From Cupriavidus taiwanensis LMG 19424 (GTDB taxonomy: Bacteria > Pseudomonadota > Gammaproteobacteria > Burkholderiales > Burkholderiaceae), in contig NC_010530.1 of assembly GCF_000069785.1 (NCBI RefSeq), forward strand, positions 1,048,001 to 1,112,000: a stretch of DNA of 64,000 bases, given 5' to 3'. Under the pieces are notes generated by a model that had not been told where the DNA came from, did not search any database, and saw nothing but the letters and a program-made list of their open reading frames with translations. This document shows, one piece after another, positions 1 through 8,925 of this stretch (its first letter is position 1; the number at the start of each line of letters is the position of its first letter). The position numbers and the translations under genes are program-made.

Positions 1-675
1 AAAATCCTTCGCGCCATGAAGCCATTGAGCTGGCACCCACACGCCGGTTTGCGGGCAAGGCTCTCCCGCTTTGGCGCGTACATTTGTTTTTACCGGGTGA
101 TGCGGATAGGTCGTTGGTGGGGCGAGCAACCCGCGTTGAGTCAGACTTTGGATGTAGTCTTTCAAGTCACCGGTATGTCCATTGTCGCGATCTACCAGCT
201 CATATTCATGTCTGTGAAGATCACGCTCTAACCAATTTCTTCCGCTCCATTCGTTGTTCCTCAGTGTAGTTGCACCAATGGTGCATGCACCACTCAGACG
301 ATTGAAGCTTTCGTTCCAGCGCTCGCGTTGCTCCTCTGTCATCCATTCCAGTGGCTGCTCCACAAGGCCACGATAGTCTGAAGCGGCTGCATCGAGAATA
401 TCGGCCATAGGCATATAGTCATCCCCTACCTGAATGAGCTTGATGCCGCGGCGGATATTGTCAGCGTGAGCAAAGTAGCGGGACACCCAGTAATCCAGTC
501 GACCTGCTCCGTGTCGCCCGTGGTCGGTGATGAAACGGTTGTATAACTCCGCGAATTCAACGCTCAACTGAGCGCATGATTCGTAGTATGACGGCGAAGT
601 GGTCTGATAGAGAAACCACGCATCTTGGTCGAGATTGCGCGGTATATCGTAAGGCCTAAAATTAGATCTGCTCAT
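1..675 (-). CDS. Candidate immunity protein, 3' end cut by window edge
   Basis: An open reading frame runs leftward from the ATG at 675 to the window edge with no stop: 225 codons seen, C-terminus missing. Its start overlaps the stop of the upstream effector gene as ATGA, so the two are translationally coupled. The protein is soluble-looking and rich in Trp, Tyr and acidic residues, with no signal peptide or membrane segment. Near the edge it has the motif GEPCPQTGVW, which I associate with small immunity families of polymorphic toxins such as the Imm71/Imm72 type, but I cannot confirm the family. Its position directly after a VgrG-linked effector is the main reason for calling it the cognate immunity protein. 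Protection is inferred, not shown. Confidence 0.6.
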   Translation of the reverse strand, partial: MSRSNFRPYDIPRNLDQDAWFLYQTTSPSYYESCAQLSVEFAELYNRFITDHGRHGAGRLDYWVSRYFAHADNIRRGIKLIQVGDDYMPMADILDAAASDYRGLVEQPLEWMTEEQRERWNESFNRLSGACTIGATTLRNNEWSGRNWLERDLHRHEYELVDRDNGHTGDLKDYIQSLTQRGLLAPPTTYPHHPVKTNVRAKAGEPCPQTGVWVPAQWLHGAKDF

Positions 676-2246
676 TTGCCACTGTCCGGTAGTGCCACAA
701 TAATACCTTTAGCGTCCTCATGATTCCAGTCAGAGAACCCCCAGTTGGTATTGTACGGACCTTTGACATGGGGGTCTCCAGGCCTATTCCGCACTGGAGC
801 GGGGACTTTCTGCCCGGTTATGTCTTCCCATTCGATACGAGTGTCGGGTTGACCGCCACGTCCAGGCAGGGGAAGGCCCGATCCAGAGTCAATTCTCGGT
901 CGCGTATTTGAAGCTTTGTCCCATGCCGGAGTGAACACGATCTGTTCCGCGCCACCAATCAGATGATATGGAGTGCCGTTTAATTTTTGTGATGCGGCTG
1001 GCCCTTTCCATATTGGGAGTGTCTCCCCTGCGGCCAGTTCATAGACTACGTATTGGCCATTCTGATTCCATTCCGGCTTGACCGCGAGCCTCGCGCGCCA
1101 GTCGGCGCGGTTTTTTAGGCTGTGAAAAGTTTTCTCATCAACCCAGAACATGCCACCGGCCGCACTTGTCGGATCAACAACGCGATACAACTTAGCCGGA
1201 CCTACGATCTTGCTAGGCGTTAATTTACCAGACTCGAAGGTTCTAATCGTCGCATCGTCGAGCGACGGTGGCGTTGGAAGACCCGCTTCCCTGAGCTTCT
1301 TGATACGGGCTTCCAGTTGGACCTTGATAGCTTCCACCTCTCTATCAGTGGGTGCAGGATGAGGAAATGCATTTCCGGTTCTGACCCACTTGGGCGGATG
1401 CCTGTTCATCAAAGCAGCCGCACCCTGCTGACTGATCGGCGCAATCCATCCCTTGTTATGCGTTTGCGTATAGGCAATCCAGGCATGATCATCCAGCCGC
1501 TTAGCCGTGATCTTCAGGATCGTGCGAATCGGCCCAGTAAACTGCTCGAGCCCATTTGCCATCTTCTGCTTGTTCTTGCCAAGGAAATCAAGAAAATCGT
1601 TCAGTTTCTCCCGCGTCGATCCCGGCACAATATACTTCAGCCTGCCCAGCAACTTCTCAGTCTTTTCCGCTGCCGCGAGGAACTGCGCCTTCAATTTGGC
1701 ACCATTGACCAACCCTGCTAGCTCAGTGATCTTCTTCGAGCAGAATCGGTAGATGTCAGCCACCCCTTCCTTGGTTGCCCATTTCACGACCCTGGAACTG
1801 CTCAGAAACTCGGTAATCTTGGGCAGGGCGGCATCCAGTGCCTGATTGGTGGCGCGGCCCAGCTTGGTAGCATCGAAAAGCTCATCTACCCGCCGCAAGT
1901 ACTTGCGGATGTAGACAAAGGCGATCTTGATGACCCCTTTGATTACCGAGCCGACCTCGGGGAAGAAGCCGATAATGGTCAGGGCGATGAAGAAGAGGAT
2001 CAGCTTGTTGCCGGGGTCCTTCCGATACGCACGAATATTTGCACAGAGGTCGCGGATGTCGCAGATCGTATCGACGATCGGAATCAGGGAGATGACCATG
2101 TCGGCCGCAATCTGACCGGCGGATCGGTCTTCATTGAAGTCGCCCTGAATCGCTTCCCATAGCCAAAGGCCGACCCCTTTGTCTTCAGGCTTGGCCTGGC
2201 CGTGAACAAGGCCCCATGCCTCTTCTGTCTGTTGTTGGGTGCTCAT
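672..2246 (-). CDS. VgrG-linked T6SS effector with C-terminal toxin-like domain
   Basis: A 524-aa protein whose start overlaps the end of vgrG (ATGA) and whose stop overlaps the next gene. Residues about 45-115 are hydrophobic (LIPIVDTICDIRDL, then a segment around 81-110), resembling the membrane region that follows PAAR in many polymorphic T6SS toxins; no PAAR domain is present here. Residues 120-330 are helical and charged. The C-terminal part from about 350 carries LYRVVDP (353-359), WNQNGQYVVYEL (393-404), GGAEQIVF (431-438) and HVKGPYNTNWGFSDW (493-507). The LYRV start and the following strands suggest an ADP-ribosyltransferase-like fold, but the catalytic glutamate is not obvious. Placement between vgrG and a candidate immunity gene strongly suggests an antibacterial effector; its enzymatic activity is unproven. 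Confidence 0.7.
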   Translation of the reverse strand: MSTQQQTEEAWGLVHGQAKPEDKGVGLWLWEAIQGDFNEDRSAGQIAADMVISLIPIVDTICDIRDLCANIRAYRKDPGNKLILFFIALTIIGFFPEVGSVIKGVIKIAFVYIRKYLRRVDELFDATKLGRATNQALDAALPKITEFLSSSRVVKWATKEGVADIYRFCSKKITELAGLVNGAKLKAQFLAAAEKTEKLLGRLKYIVPGSTREKLNDFLDFLGKNKQKMANGLEQFTGPIRTILKITAKRLDDHAWIAYTQTHNKGWIAPISQQGAAALMNRHPPKWVRTGNAFPHPAPTDREVEAIKVQLEARIKKLREAGLPTPPSLDDATIRTFESGKLTPSKIVGPAKLYRVVDPTSAAGGMFWVDEKTFHSLKNRADWRARLAVKPEWNQNGQYVVYELAAGETLPIWKGPAASQKLNGTPYHLIGGAEQIVFTPAWDKASNTRPRIDSGSGLPLPGRGGQPDTRIEWEDITGQKVPAPVRNRPGDPHVKGPYNTNWGFSDWNHEDAKGIIVALPDSGK

Positions 2247-5053
2247 GCGGTCGTATTCGTCTGGTCCTGGTTTAGCCGTGCTTCCTCTTCACGGATGAGC
2301 GGTTCAGTGGCCGCCAGCAGGTCATCCAGAGAGGGCCGGGGCACGTCCTTTGCAGCCGGGTTGTTCTTGTACGTGAGCGTGGCTTGACCCCATGGCACGG
2401 CTTCTTCCCGCTGCTCGGCAACGCCATTCAGCTTGCCCGTACGCTTGGTGCCGTCGGCAAACGTGAGTTCGTATTCGATGTTGCGCATAGGCTGACCTTC
2501 ATAGCCCAGCAGGCTCATCTCGATCCAGTTGGGCTGACTTGCTGGAATTGGCAACGCCGGCAACGCCGCGGCATTCCCCCCACCCCCCACCAACGGATGC
2601 CCAGCCCCCTTCACCGACAACAACCCCGGTGTCTCAAACGTAATCGCATTCCCATCCAGCACGATCCGCGACGAGCCGCCGTGCAGCACCACTTTCTTCT
2701 GCGCCAGCACCTCGATGCCGTCGGTCGATGAGGTCACCGTCACGGCTTTGTCGGCCATCACTGCCAGCGCATCGGTATGCGCCTGGATGGAAACCGGTCC
2801 GCCGGCCGCAATGGCGCGAATCCCGTTGTTCTGGCTGAACAGGCTCACGCCCTTGGCCGCGGCCGCGGCGACGGTGTTGTCGGCGCCGACATGCCAGTCG
2901 GCCTGTGCCAGTCCCAGCAGGTGGCGTCCGGCAAAGATGCTGGTGGTGGCCTGCGTGGCCAGTGCAATCGAGCTGGGCGATTCCGCGACGAGCCACGGTT
3001 GCCCGAAGCGCTCGGCAGCGGTGCCGGTATCCGGGCGCCTGGCGTCCTGCTCGTTGACGCGGTCCGGATAGCTGCCGTCCTGCTGCGGGTCGATGGCCTT
3101 GGTCAGCGGTTCGAACGCGGCGAGCGCTCCCAGCGGCAGCGCCTGCTGCGAGGTGGCGGCATCGGACAGGCGCTGGGCGGTACGCTCGGCGGCGGTGATC
3201 TGGCCGCGGGCTTCGCGGATGTCGAGCATGGTGCCGGCGGCCCTGGCCTGGACCGTTGTCGACAGCAGCAAGCCGTTGCCGGCGCGCACGATGGCCCACG
3301 CGTCGGTGCGCAGTTCGGCGCCGGTGCCACGCCAGGCGCCGCGTTCTCCGCTGGCGGGAGGCTGCGCGATCACGTAGCCAAGGTTGAGCTGGGTGTCGGC
3401 GGCCGAGCTGGCCAGGCGCATGCGCAGCTGGCCGGTGTTGTCGTCGACGATCCACTGGTTGTAGCCGCCGTCGCCGAGGTTGTGCGAATGCCAGCCGGAC
3501 AACGCTGTGTTCAGCGGCGCCTCGGTGGCGGGCCAGGGCAGGGTGTCCTGTTCGTTGTGCAGTTGCGCCACGACCATCGGGCGATCGATGTCGCCATCGA
3601 GGTAGGTCAGCATGACCTCAGTGCCGGCGCGGGGCAGGTGATGCACGCCCCAGTTGGGACCGGCTGCGGCGGTCGCCACGCGCACCCAGGCGGTGACCTG
3701 GCTCAGGTCGTCCTGGGCCGGGTCGGCGGCGGTGTCGGCCCTGGGATCGGCCATCGGCGCGCGCAGCCAGGGCAGGCGCACGCGCACGCGGTGATCGCGC
3801 TCGGTGGTCAGCGGGGCGCCGCCTTCGGCGATGACGACGGCAGGCTGTCCTTCCGGAGCGGTGGGCTTGGGCGAGTACACCGGCACGATCGGGGCATCGG
3901 CGCGCACGGCTTCGAAGCGGTTGCGGTAGCTGCCGGCCTCGATGTCGGACATGCCCAGCAGCAACGCGACCTCGGCCCCCAGGTTGTTGGCCGCTTCATG
4001 GCGCACCGCCAACGTGACGAACTCGTTCGCGGCGGTGTCGAAGTGCCCGGTCAGCGTGAAGCGTTCGCCGGCGCCCAGGGCGCGGACGCTGCCTTCGCCC
4101 TCGTAGCGCAGGTAGCAGCTTTCATGCGCTTGCGCGCGCAGCTGCGCGGCGCGGCGGGCGGCATCGGCGTCGGGGAAGCGGTACGTGCCGCGCGTTTCGA
4201 AGGATTCCAGCGCGGGCCATTCACCCAGGCTTTCGTTGCCGGCGTCGGCGGCGGTGGCGGCCAGGGACTTGTAGTCCCATGAGGCCACGGTGACGGCGTT
4301 GGTGCCAGTGGCTGCCTGCAGCGACCAATGGTCGATGGCGTCTTCGTGCTCAGTGGCGTCGCTGCGATGGAAGCGGATGCTGGGCTGCGCGCAGGCGGGG
4401 CGTTCGGCCTGGTTGTCGAAGATGACCAGGCAATGACGGGACTGGGCCTTGTCCTCCCGGCTGGATTGTTCGGCGCCGTCCTGTTGATGCTCGAAGCGAT
4501 AAGACAGGCCTTCTTCCGCCAGCAGCCGCGTGACAAAGTCAAGATCGGTCTCGCGATACTGGCAGCAGACCGAGCGCTTGCGCAGCGGCTGGCTCACCGC
4601 CATGCGGTATTGGGCCAACGGATAGTCAGCCAGCACGTCTTCGATGATTTCCAGCGCGGTCTTGTCCTGGTACACATAGCAATCGGTGCGCGCGCGCAGG
4701 TGATCGAACCAGGTCCCCACCGTCAGCCGGTAGCGCGCCAGGCCACCGTCGCCGCCGATGGCCGCGCAGGTTTGCACATAGCCGTGCCAGGCGCGGCGGC
4801 TGCCGTCGGCAAGCATCAGCCGCAGCGTGATTTCCTCGGTGGCCAGGCGCGCGGTGTCCAGGTGTGCAGACGGGCTCAGGCAATCGATGTGCAGCTGGAA
4901 CGGTGTGCTGACACTCTCCTGCGCGACGAAGCGCTCCACTACCAGGTCGTCGGCGGTAAGCGCCGTCTCCAGCGTGATCTGGCGCGTGCGTTGGCCCAGC
5001 AGCCCGGACAGGGCAGCCATCGCGGATGACGGGTAAGAGGACAAGGGCTTCAT
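2243..5053 (-). CDS. vgrG: VgrG spike protein (TssI), first copy
   Basis: A 936-aa VgrG. The N-terminal gp27-like part contains the diagnostic CCQYRETDLDFVTRLLAEEGL segment in shortened view (YRETDLDFVTRLLAEEG), followed by the gp5-like OB region (GTEVMLTYLDGDIDRPMV) and a DUF2345 beta-helix region with IVLDGNAITFETPG. After the helix comes a roughly 100-residue extension beginning near LPIPASQPNW, with the pattern YELTFADGTKRTGKLNG, which looks like a small beta-sandwich (transthyretin-like) cargo-binding domain. VgrG trimers sharpen the Hcp tube and carry effectors. It lies 78 bp after tssL in the tssJ-K-L operon and overlaps the next effector gene by 4 bp, which makes that effector its likely cargo. 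Confidence 0.96.
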   Translation of the reverse strand: MKPLSSYPSSAMAALSGLLGQRTRQITLETALTADDLVVERFVAQESVSTPFQLHIDCLSPSAHLDTARLATEEITLRLMLADGSRRAWHGYVQTCAAIGGDGGLARYRLTVGTWFDHLRARTDCYVYQDKTALEIIEDVLADYPLAQYRMAVSQPLRKRSVCCQYRETDLDFVTRLLAEEGLSYRFEHQQDGAEQSSREDKAQSRHCLVIFDNQAERPACAQPSIRFHRSDATEHEDAIDHWSLQAATGTNAVTVASWDYKSLAATAADAGNESLGEWPALESFETRGTYRFPDADAARRAAQLRAQAHESCYLRYEGEGSVRALGAGERFTLTGHFDTAANEFVTLAVRHEAANNLGAEVALLLGMSDIEAGSYRNRFEAVRADAPIVPVYSPKPTAPEGQPAVVIAEGGAPLTTERDHRVRVRLPWLRAPMADPRADTAADPAQDDLSQVTAWVRVATAAAGPNWGVHHLPRAGTEVMLTYLDGDIDRPMVVAQLHNEQDTLPWPATEAPLNTALSGWHSHNLGDGGYNQWIVDDNTGQLRMRLASSAADTQLNLGYVIAQPPASGERGAWRGTGAELRTDAWAIVRAGNGLLLSTTVQARAAGTMLDIREARGQITAAERTAQRLSDAATSQQALPLGALAAFEPLTKAIDPQQDGSYPDRVNEQDARRPDTGTAAERFGQPWLVAESPSSIALATQATTSIFAGRHLLGLAQADWHVGADNTVAAAAAKGVSLFSQNNGIRAIAAGGPVSIQAHTDALAVMADKAVTVTSSTDGIEVLAQKKVVLHGGSSRIVLDGNAITFETPGLLSVKGAGHPLVGGGGNAAALPALPIPASQPNWIEMSLLGYEGQPMRNIEYELTFADGTKRTGKLNGVAEQREEAVPWGQATLTYKNNPAAKDVPRPSLDDLLAATEPLIREEEARLNQDQTNTTA

Positions 5054-5131
5054 CGGAGCAGGGTCGCGCTAGAGGGTTCGGCATGCGGGCCTGGATGCGG
5101 CAGGACCGCCTTCGATGGCATCAACGCGGCA

Positions 5132-5926
5132 TCAGGGCAGCGAGATGGTCAGGTGCGAATAACGCGGCCCCAGCTTGATCACCTGCGAGTAGCCTTGCAG
5201 CGTGTCGCTGGTCTGCGAGCGCAGCGTGGTCGACAGCCCCAGGAAGGCCAGCAGTGCGATCAATGCAAAGACCGCGCCGAAGATCCACAGCGGGGTTTCT
5301 CGCTTGAGCGCGTGCGAGATCTTGTCCGGGATCGGCCATTGCGGCGCAAAGGCGGCGCGCTTGCCCTTGATCGCCGAGATCTCGTCGCCCAGCCGCGCGG
5401 TCAGGTAGGCCAGCTTCTCGGGCCCTTCCAGGATGTACTTGCCGCGGAATCCCAGCAGCAGGCACATGTGGAAGACTTCCAGCGCCTGCAGGCGCGGCGC
5501 GCCGTGCGCGCGCAGTTCTTCCAGCTTGCTGAAGAAGCCTTCACCGGCCAGTTGCTCGCCGAACAGCACCAGTTGCAGCGGCCGCCGCTCCCACGTGCTG
5601 CGGATGCTGAAGTTCGACGCCAGGATGGTCTCGTCGATGGCGGCGCAGAAGGCGTACTTGGCATCGAAGATGTCTTCGGCCGCCACGTTGAGCCGCTTGG
5701 CGCCGCGCTCGAAATCATCGAGGAACTCGCGCACCTTCTGCAGGAACTCTTCGGCGCTGCCCGGCTGCTGGCCATTGCGCAGCAGGAACAGCATGAAAAA
5801 GCCATCGTAGAGCAGGTCGAGCAACGTGCGGGCGTGCATGGCGCCGTCGGCGGAGCCCGCTGCGGCAACGGAGGGCTGGCCGGCCGGCGAGGCGCCGAAC
5901 AGCGAAGGCGTGGAAGTAGCGCTCAT
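5132..5926 (-). CDS. tssL: T6SS inner-membrane protein TssL (DotU/IcmH family)
   Basis: A 264-aa protein of the DotU family. The cytoplasmic hook domain has typical landmarks: LLDLLYDGFFMLFLLRNG near residue 36, KYAFCAAIDETIL near 90, and FHMCLLLGFRGKY near 150. One C-terminal membrane segment follows (about 212-234, PLWIFGAVFALIALLAF), with only about 30 residues beyond it and no OmpA-type peptidoglycan-binding domain, so this is the short form. TssL, TssM and TssJ build the trans-envelope complex that anchors the baseplate. Its ATG overlaps the tssK stop by ATGA, showing coupled translation. The missing peptidoglycan-binding function could be supplied by the OmpA-domain protein at 27767-28645. 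Confidence 0.97.
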   Translation of the reverse strand: MSATSTPSLFGASPAGQPSVAAAGSADGAMHARTLLDLLYDGFFMLFLLRNGQQPGSAEEFLQKVREFLDDFERGAKRLNVAAEDIFDAKYAFCAAIDETILASNFSIRSTWERRPLQLVLFGEQLAGEGFFSKLEELRAHGAPRLQALEVFHMCLLLGFRGKYILEGPEKLAYLTARLGDEISAIKGKRAAFAPQWPIPDKISHALKRETPLWIFGAVFALIALLAFLGLSTTLRSQTSDTLQGYSQVIKLGPRYSHLTISLP

Positions 5927-7269
5927 GAGGTCACCGCAATCAGTTCAAGTTTGAGTTCCCGGATGCCGGCGGGCGTATAGATGGTGATGGTCTGCGCCTG
6001 CAGCATGCGGTCGTAAAGCGCGCCGCGCGCCTCGATCGCGAAATAGCAAGCGCCCGGACGCACCGGGATCGCGGGCGGCACCTGCGGCGTGTACGTCAAC
6101 GGCACGCCCGGCATCGACGACAGCACCAGCTTGTCCACATCGTCCGGGGCGCCGACCTTGAAGCGGCTGGGGATGGCTTCGACCAGCTCGGCCACGGGCA
6201 TGTCGGCGCTGACCGACAGGTAGAAGCTGGTCTTGTCGTCGATCTTGCCGGAATCCAGCCGGCCCAGATGGAACGAGGGACGGGTCTCGTCCAGCGCGAT
6301 CGAAAAGTAGCGCGTGGAGATGACGGTATCGAGCAGGTCGCGGATGATGCTGTCCAGTCGCGCGAAGACCGGGCCCGGACTGTCGTGGTCGTAGACCGGA
6401 AGATCGGCCAGCGTGTGGCTCTTCGAAAAGGTCATCAGCGCGCCGGCCAGGCGCAGCATTTCCTGGAACAGCCGCTCGGGATGCAGTTCGGGATGATGGA
6501 ACAGGTGCGCCAGCGCGGCGAAGGAAGCGTTGGCCGTGTGCAGCAGCCAGAACGACGCGATATCGCCCGAGCGGAACTCGATGATGTTCTTGGTGGGTTC
6601 GCGATGGAAGCCATACAGCGCATTGACCTTGGCCTGCAGCGCATCGATCAGCCGGCGCAGGCGCAGGTACAGCACGGCCGACGCATTGATCGACAGGCTG
6701 GGGGCGACAAAGGTCTCGTCCAGTTCAAAGCCGCCGGTCGCGGTGCGCCGGATGCGGGCGACCGGCAGCGAGATGAACTGGTCGCGCGGCTCGGTCTCGG
6801 CCACCAGCCGCACCGCCTTCTTCAGATAGGTGATGGCGGCTGGCTCGGCTTCCGTGAAAAGGTCCGACGTTTCGGTCTGCAGGCCGACATAACGGGATGA
6901 CAGAGATCCTTCCGCATCGTCGCGGTAGTTGCCCCCGGCATCGTGCAGCGGCTGCAGGGCCAGGTAGAAGGTGAGTTCCGATGTGCCGGCGGGAATCGCG
7001 TCAAGCACCACTGGCGGTGGCAGCTCGTCGGCCTGGGGCGCGGAATACAGTTCGCCGTCGGGGAAGAACAGCGCCAGCTCGGTCACGCGCAGCACACCGC
7101 TGGCAAGCGCATCCGTGTCAAAACTGGCATTGCGCACGCCCCACCCGTAGGGCTGGATCACTTGCGCGGTGGCGTGCAGGCGCGACTCATGGTATGCGTC
7201 CTGGCGCTGGAAATGCTGGGGCCGCAGGAACAGGCCTTCACCCCACAAAATCTTGGCGGAATAACTCAC
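5923..7269 (-). CDS. tssK: T6SS baseplate protein TssK
   Basis: A 448-aa TssK, close to the family's usual length. It opens with the hallmark W-G-E-GLFLRPQHFQRQD motif near residues 9-23 and continues through the shoulder and neck regions. TssK is the cytoplasmic trimer linking the TssEFG baseplate wedges to the TssL/TssM membrane complex. The start codon is GTG (GTG AGT TAT), chosen because it places the family N-terminus MSYSAKILWGEG at residue 1. It lies 40 bp after tssJ and overlaps tssL by 4 bp. Confidence 0.97.
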   Translation of the reverse strand: MSYSAKILWGEGLFLRPQHFQRQDAYHESRLHATAQVIQPYGWGVRNASFDTDALASGVLRVTELALFFPDGELYSAPQADELPPPVVLDAIPAGTSELTFYLALQPLHDAGGNYRDDAEGSLSSRYVGLQTETSDLFTEAEPAAITYLKKAVRLVAETEPRDQFISLPVARIRRTATGGFELDETFVAPSLSINASAVLYLRLRRLIDALQAKVNALYGFHREPTKNIIEFRSGDIASFWLLHTANASFAALAHLFHHPELHPERLFQEMLRLAGALMTFSKSHTLADLPVYDHDSPGPVFARLDSIIRDLLDTVISTRYFSIALDETRPSFHLGRLDSGKIDDKTSFYLSVSADMPVAELVEAIPSRFKVGAPDDVDKLVLSSMPGVPLTYTPQVPPAIPVRPGACYFAIEARGALYDRMLQAQTITIYTPAGIRELKLELIAVTS

Positions 7270-7309
7270 GTTTGCCTTTGTTGTCCTTGTTGGTGCCTGG
7301 TCGGCTACG

Positions 7310-8002
7310 TCAGGTGCGGCAGCCGGCCGCCGAGACGAGGTTCAGATTGCTGCTGGCCGCGGCGCCCGCCGGCGTGATGGCATCGCCAACGGTCAGTGTC
7401 ATGGCGCAGGCGTGCAGGCCGATGGTCACGCCGGACTTTTCGCTCCTGGCGCTGTCGAACGCGAATTTCCAGCGCTGCGGGGCAGGGCTGCGAAACAGTG
7501 CCACCACGCCAAAGGTGCCCGCCTCGCGGGTGATCTTTTCCACGATTTCATAACGCTGGCCTGGAATTAGAGTCATCTCTCTAACTTGCACCAGGTCAGC
7601 GCCGAGTGTCTTCTGCTCTCGCTGCGGATCGATGAAGGTATCGAACGGTGCCTGCAGGAAGCTGGTCGGATCCTTCAGCTTGTATAGCCGGACCACGATG
7701 GCAGCCGGCCGGTTGTCGGCTGCCGCATTCAGGTTGTTGCCGGCGTACAGCTTCAGCGGAACTTCCCGCGGCGGCTTTTGTGATTCCGGCACGTTGGACG
7801 GCTTGAGGCCAACGGCTTCCAGCGCACCGCTGGCCGCACCCGCTAGAAGCGTGCCGCCGACCGAGCAGCCTGCCAGCGCTGAAACGCAGACAGCGGTTGC
7901 CAGGCCAGCAGCCAGCCTGACTCGCTTCGCCGCAGCGGCCAGGCGCGCGCCATGCCCGCCTGGCTTGCTGTACGCCCCCTGACTGAATTCAATTTGTCGC
8001 AT
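7310..8002 (-). CDS. tssJ: T6SS outer-membrane lipoprotein TssJ
   Basis: A 230-aa precursor with a long basic N-terminus (about 28 residues), a hydrophobic stretch and the lipobox LAGC at about residues 43-46, so Cys46 should be lipidated. The mature part has the TssJ beta-sandwich pattern, including VPLKLYAGNNLN, AIVVRLYKLKDPTSF and LIPGQRYEIVEK, which match the family's core strands and loop. TssJ binds the periplasmic end of TssM. It is the first gene of the leftward tssJ-K-L-vgrG operon and faces the rightward core operon across a 257-bp gap. The long basic leader is slightly unusual; a start nearer the hydrophobic segment cannot be excluded, but no better-placed ATG is seen. Confidence 0.95.
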   Translation of the reverse strand: MRQIEFSQGAYSKPGGHGARLAAAAKRVRLAAGLATAVCVSALAGCSVGGTLLAGAASGALEAVGLKPSNVPESQKPPREVPLKLYAGNNLNAAADNRPAAIVVRLYKLKDPTSFLQAPFDTFIDPQREQKTLGADLVQVREMTLIPGQRYEIVEKITREAGTFGVVALFRSPAPQRWKFAFDSARSEKSGVTIGLHACAMTLTVGDAITPAGAAASSNLNLVSAAGCRT

Positions 8003-8259
8003 GACAGAAATTAAAACTATCTAATTCAGCAGTTGTAGACCTATCCAACAAAACGGTACAGAACTACCAAAAAGTACTAATGCTGACAATATCCACCGAT
8101 CTGTTGTCAGCCGTAAGCGGCAGAGTGTACTATTCCGGCCAATTCGGGTTCAACACAGTTCTGACATTATTGGCATTTGGCACTTTTCCCAGACGGATCT
8201 TTGCCAGGGCCAGGCCCGAATCGCCCCGCCGCAATCTTGAACTTTCACAGAGACTCGCC
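8003..8259. promoter_or_regulatory. Divergent promoter region of the two core T6SS operons
   Basis: This 257-bp gap separates tssJ (left) from the lipoprotein-tssB operon (right) and is clearly more AT-rich than its flanks. On the + strand TTGTCA (8104-8109) and TACTAT (8128-8133) are separated by 18 bp and form a plausible sigma-70 promoter. A perfect 8-bp inverted repeat, GCTGACAA at 8082-8089 and TTGTCAGC at 8104-8111, overlaps its -35 box and is a candidate operator. I did not find a convincing sigma-54 (GG-N10-GC) element. Confidence 0.5.
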
Positions 8260-8889
8260 GTGAACGACTACAAGCCCAAGTCAGGAATCCATCGCACCCT
8301 GGCGGTGCTGGCCAGCACCGCCGCGCTGCTTGCCGGCTGCGCAACCTCCAACCCGGGGCCGCAGAGCGATGAGTCGTTCAAGCAGAGCATGTCCGAGGCC
8401 GAAGCGGCCCTGGCCAGCGGACAGCGCGAGCAGGCCATCAACCTGTTCGAGCAGATCGCCAAGAACAATCCGACGCGCGAAGAACCGTGGTCGCGCATGG
8501 CGCAGATCGAGTTCGGCGCCGAGCACTATCCGCAGGCAATCGTCGCAGCCGAAGAAGCGCTGCAGCGCGACGCCACCGACCGCAAGGCCAAGAGCGTGCT
8601 GGCGGTCAGCGGCCTGCGCGTGGCGCGCCGCTCGCTGCAGGAACTGCGCGCCGACAGCGCCCTGGCTGGCGACGTACGTTCCGACGCCCAGCTGCTGGCC
8701 CAGATGCTGCGCGAAACGCTGGGCGAGCAGGTGCTGTTCCCCCGCGACAAGCATGCCGCGCCGGCGGCCAAGCCGGTGCCGCGCCGCCGTGCTGCGGCGC
8801 CTGCCAAGCCGAGCGCCGCTGCGGCGCAGCCGGCTCAGCCCGCGGCGTCGGGCGGCGGCAGCGCAGACCCGTTCGGCGCGCTGCGCTGA
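8260..8889 (+). CDS. T6SS-associated TPR-like lipoprotein
   Basis: A 209-aa protein if started at GTG 8260, which places a compact signal peptide (YKPKSGIHRT then hydrophobic) and the lipobox LLAGC directly at the N-terminus; the upstream in-frame extension to 8080 has no lipoprotein logic. The mature protein has helix-turn-helix repeats of the TPR kind (EAALASGQREQAINLFEQ; EPWSRMAQIEFGAEHYPQAI; ATDRKAKSVLAVSGLRVARR) and a Pro/Ala-rich tail ending GGSADPFGAL. Equivalent lipoproteins precede tssB in Burkholderia-type T6SS clusters (sometimes called TagM) and are thought to sit in the outer membrane. It is the first gene of the rightward operon, 36 bp before tssB. Its exact role in the apparatus is not known to me. 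Confidence 0.8.
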   Translation: MNDYKPKSGIHRTLAVLASTAALLAGCATSNPGPQSDESFKQSMSEAEAALASGQREQAINLFEQIAKNNPTREEPWSRMAQIEFGAEHYPQAIVAAEEALQRDATDRKAKSVLAVSGLRVARRSLQELRADSALAGDVRSDAQLLAQMLRETLGEQVLFPRDKHAAPAAKPVPRRRAAAPAKPSAAAAQPAQPAASGGGSADPFGALR

Positions 8890-8925
8890 TTTCCAGACCG
8901 GATTCCGCCAGATCGGAGAGTAGTG

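Noticed and set aside
2777..4282. A 501-codon open frame on the + strand opposite the first vgrG
   Set aside because: It is antisense to a clear vgrG, is Gly/Arg/Ala-rich with no domain logic, and arises from GC-rich third-position bias.
8160..8200. Possible sigma-54 promoter (TTGGCATTTGGCAC)
   Set aside because: The required GC at the correct distance after GG is absent.
8080..8259. Upstream start for the TPR-like lipoprotein
   Set aside because: It would place 60 unrelated residues before the signal peptide and bury the promoter and inverted repeat inside the gene.
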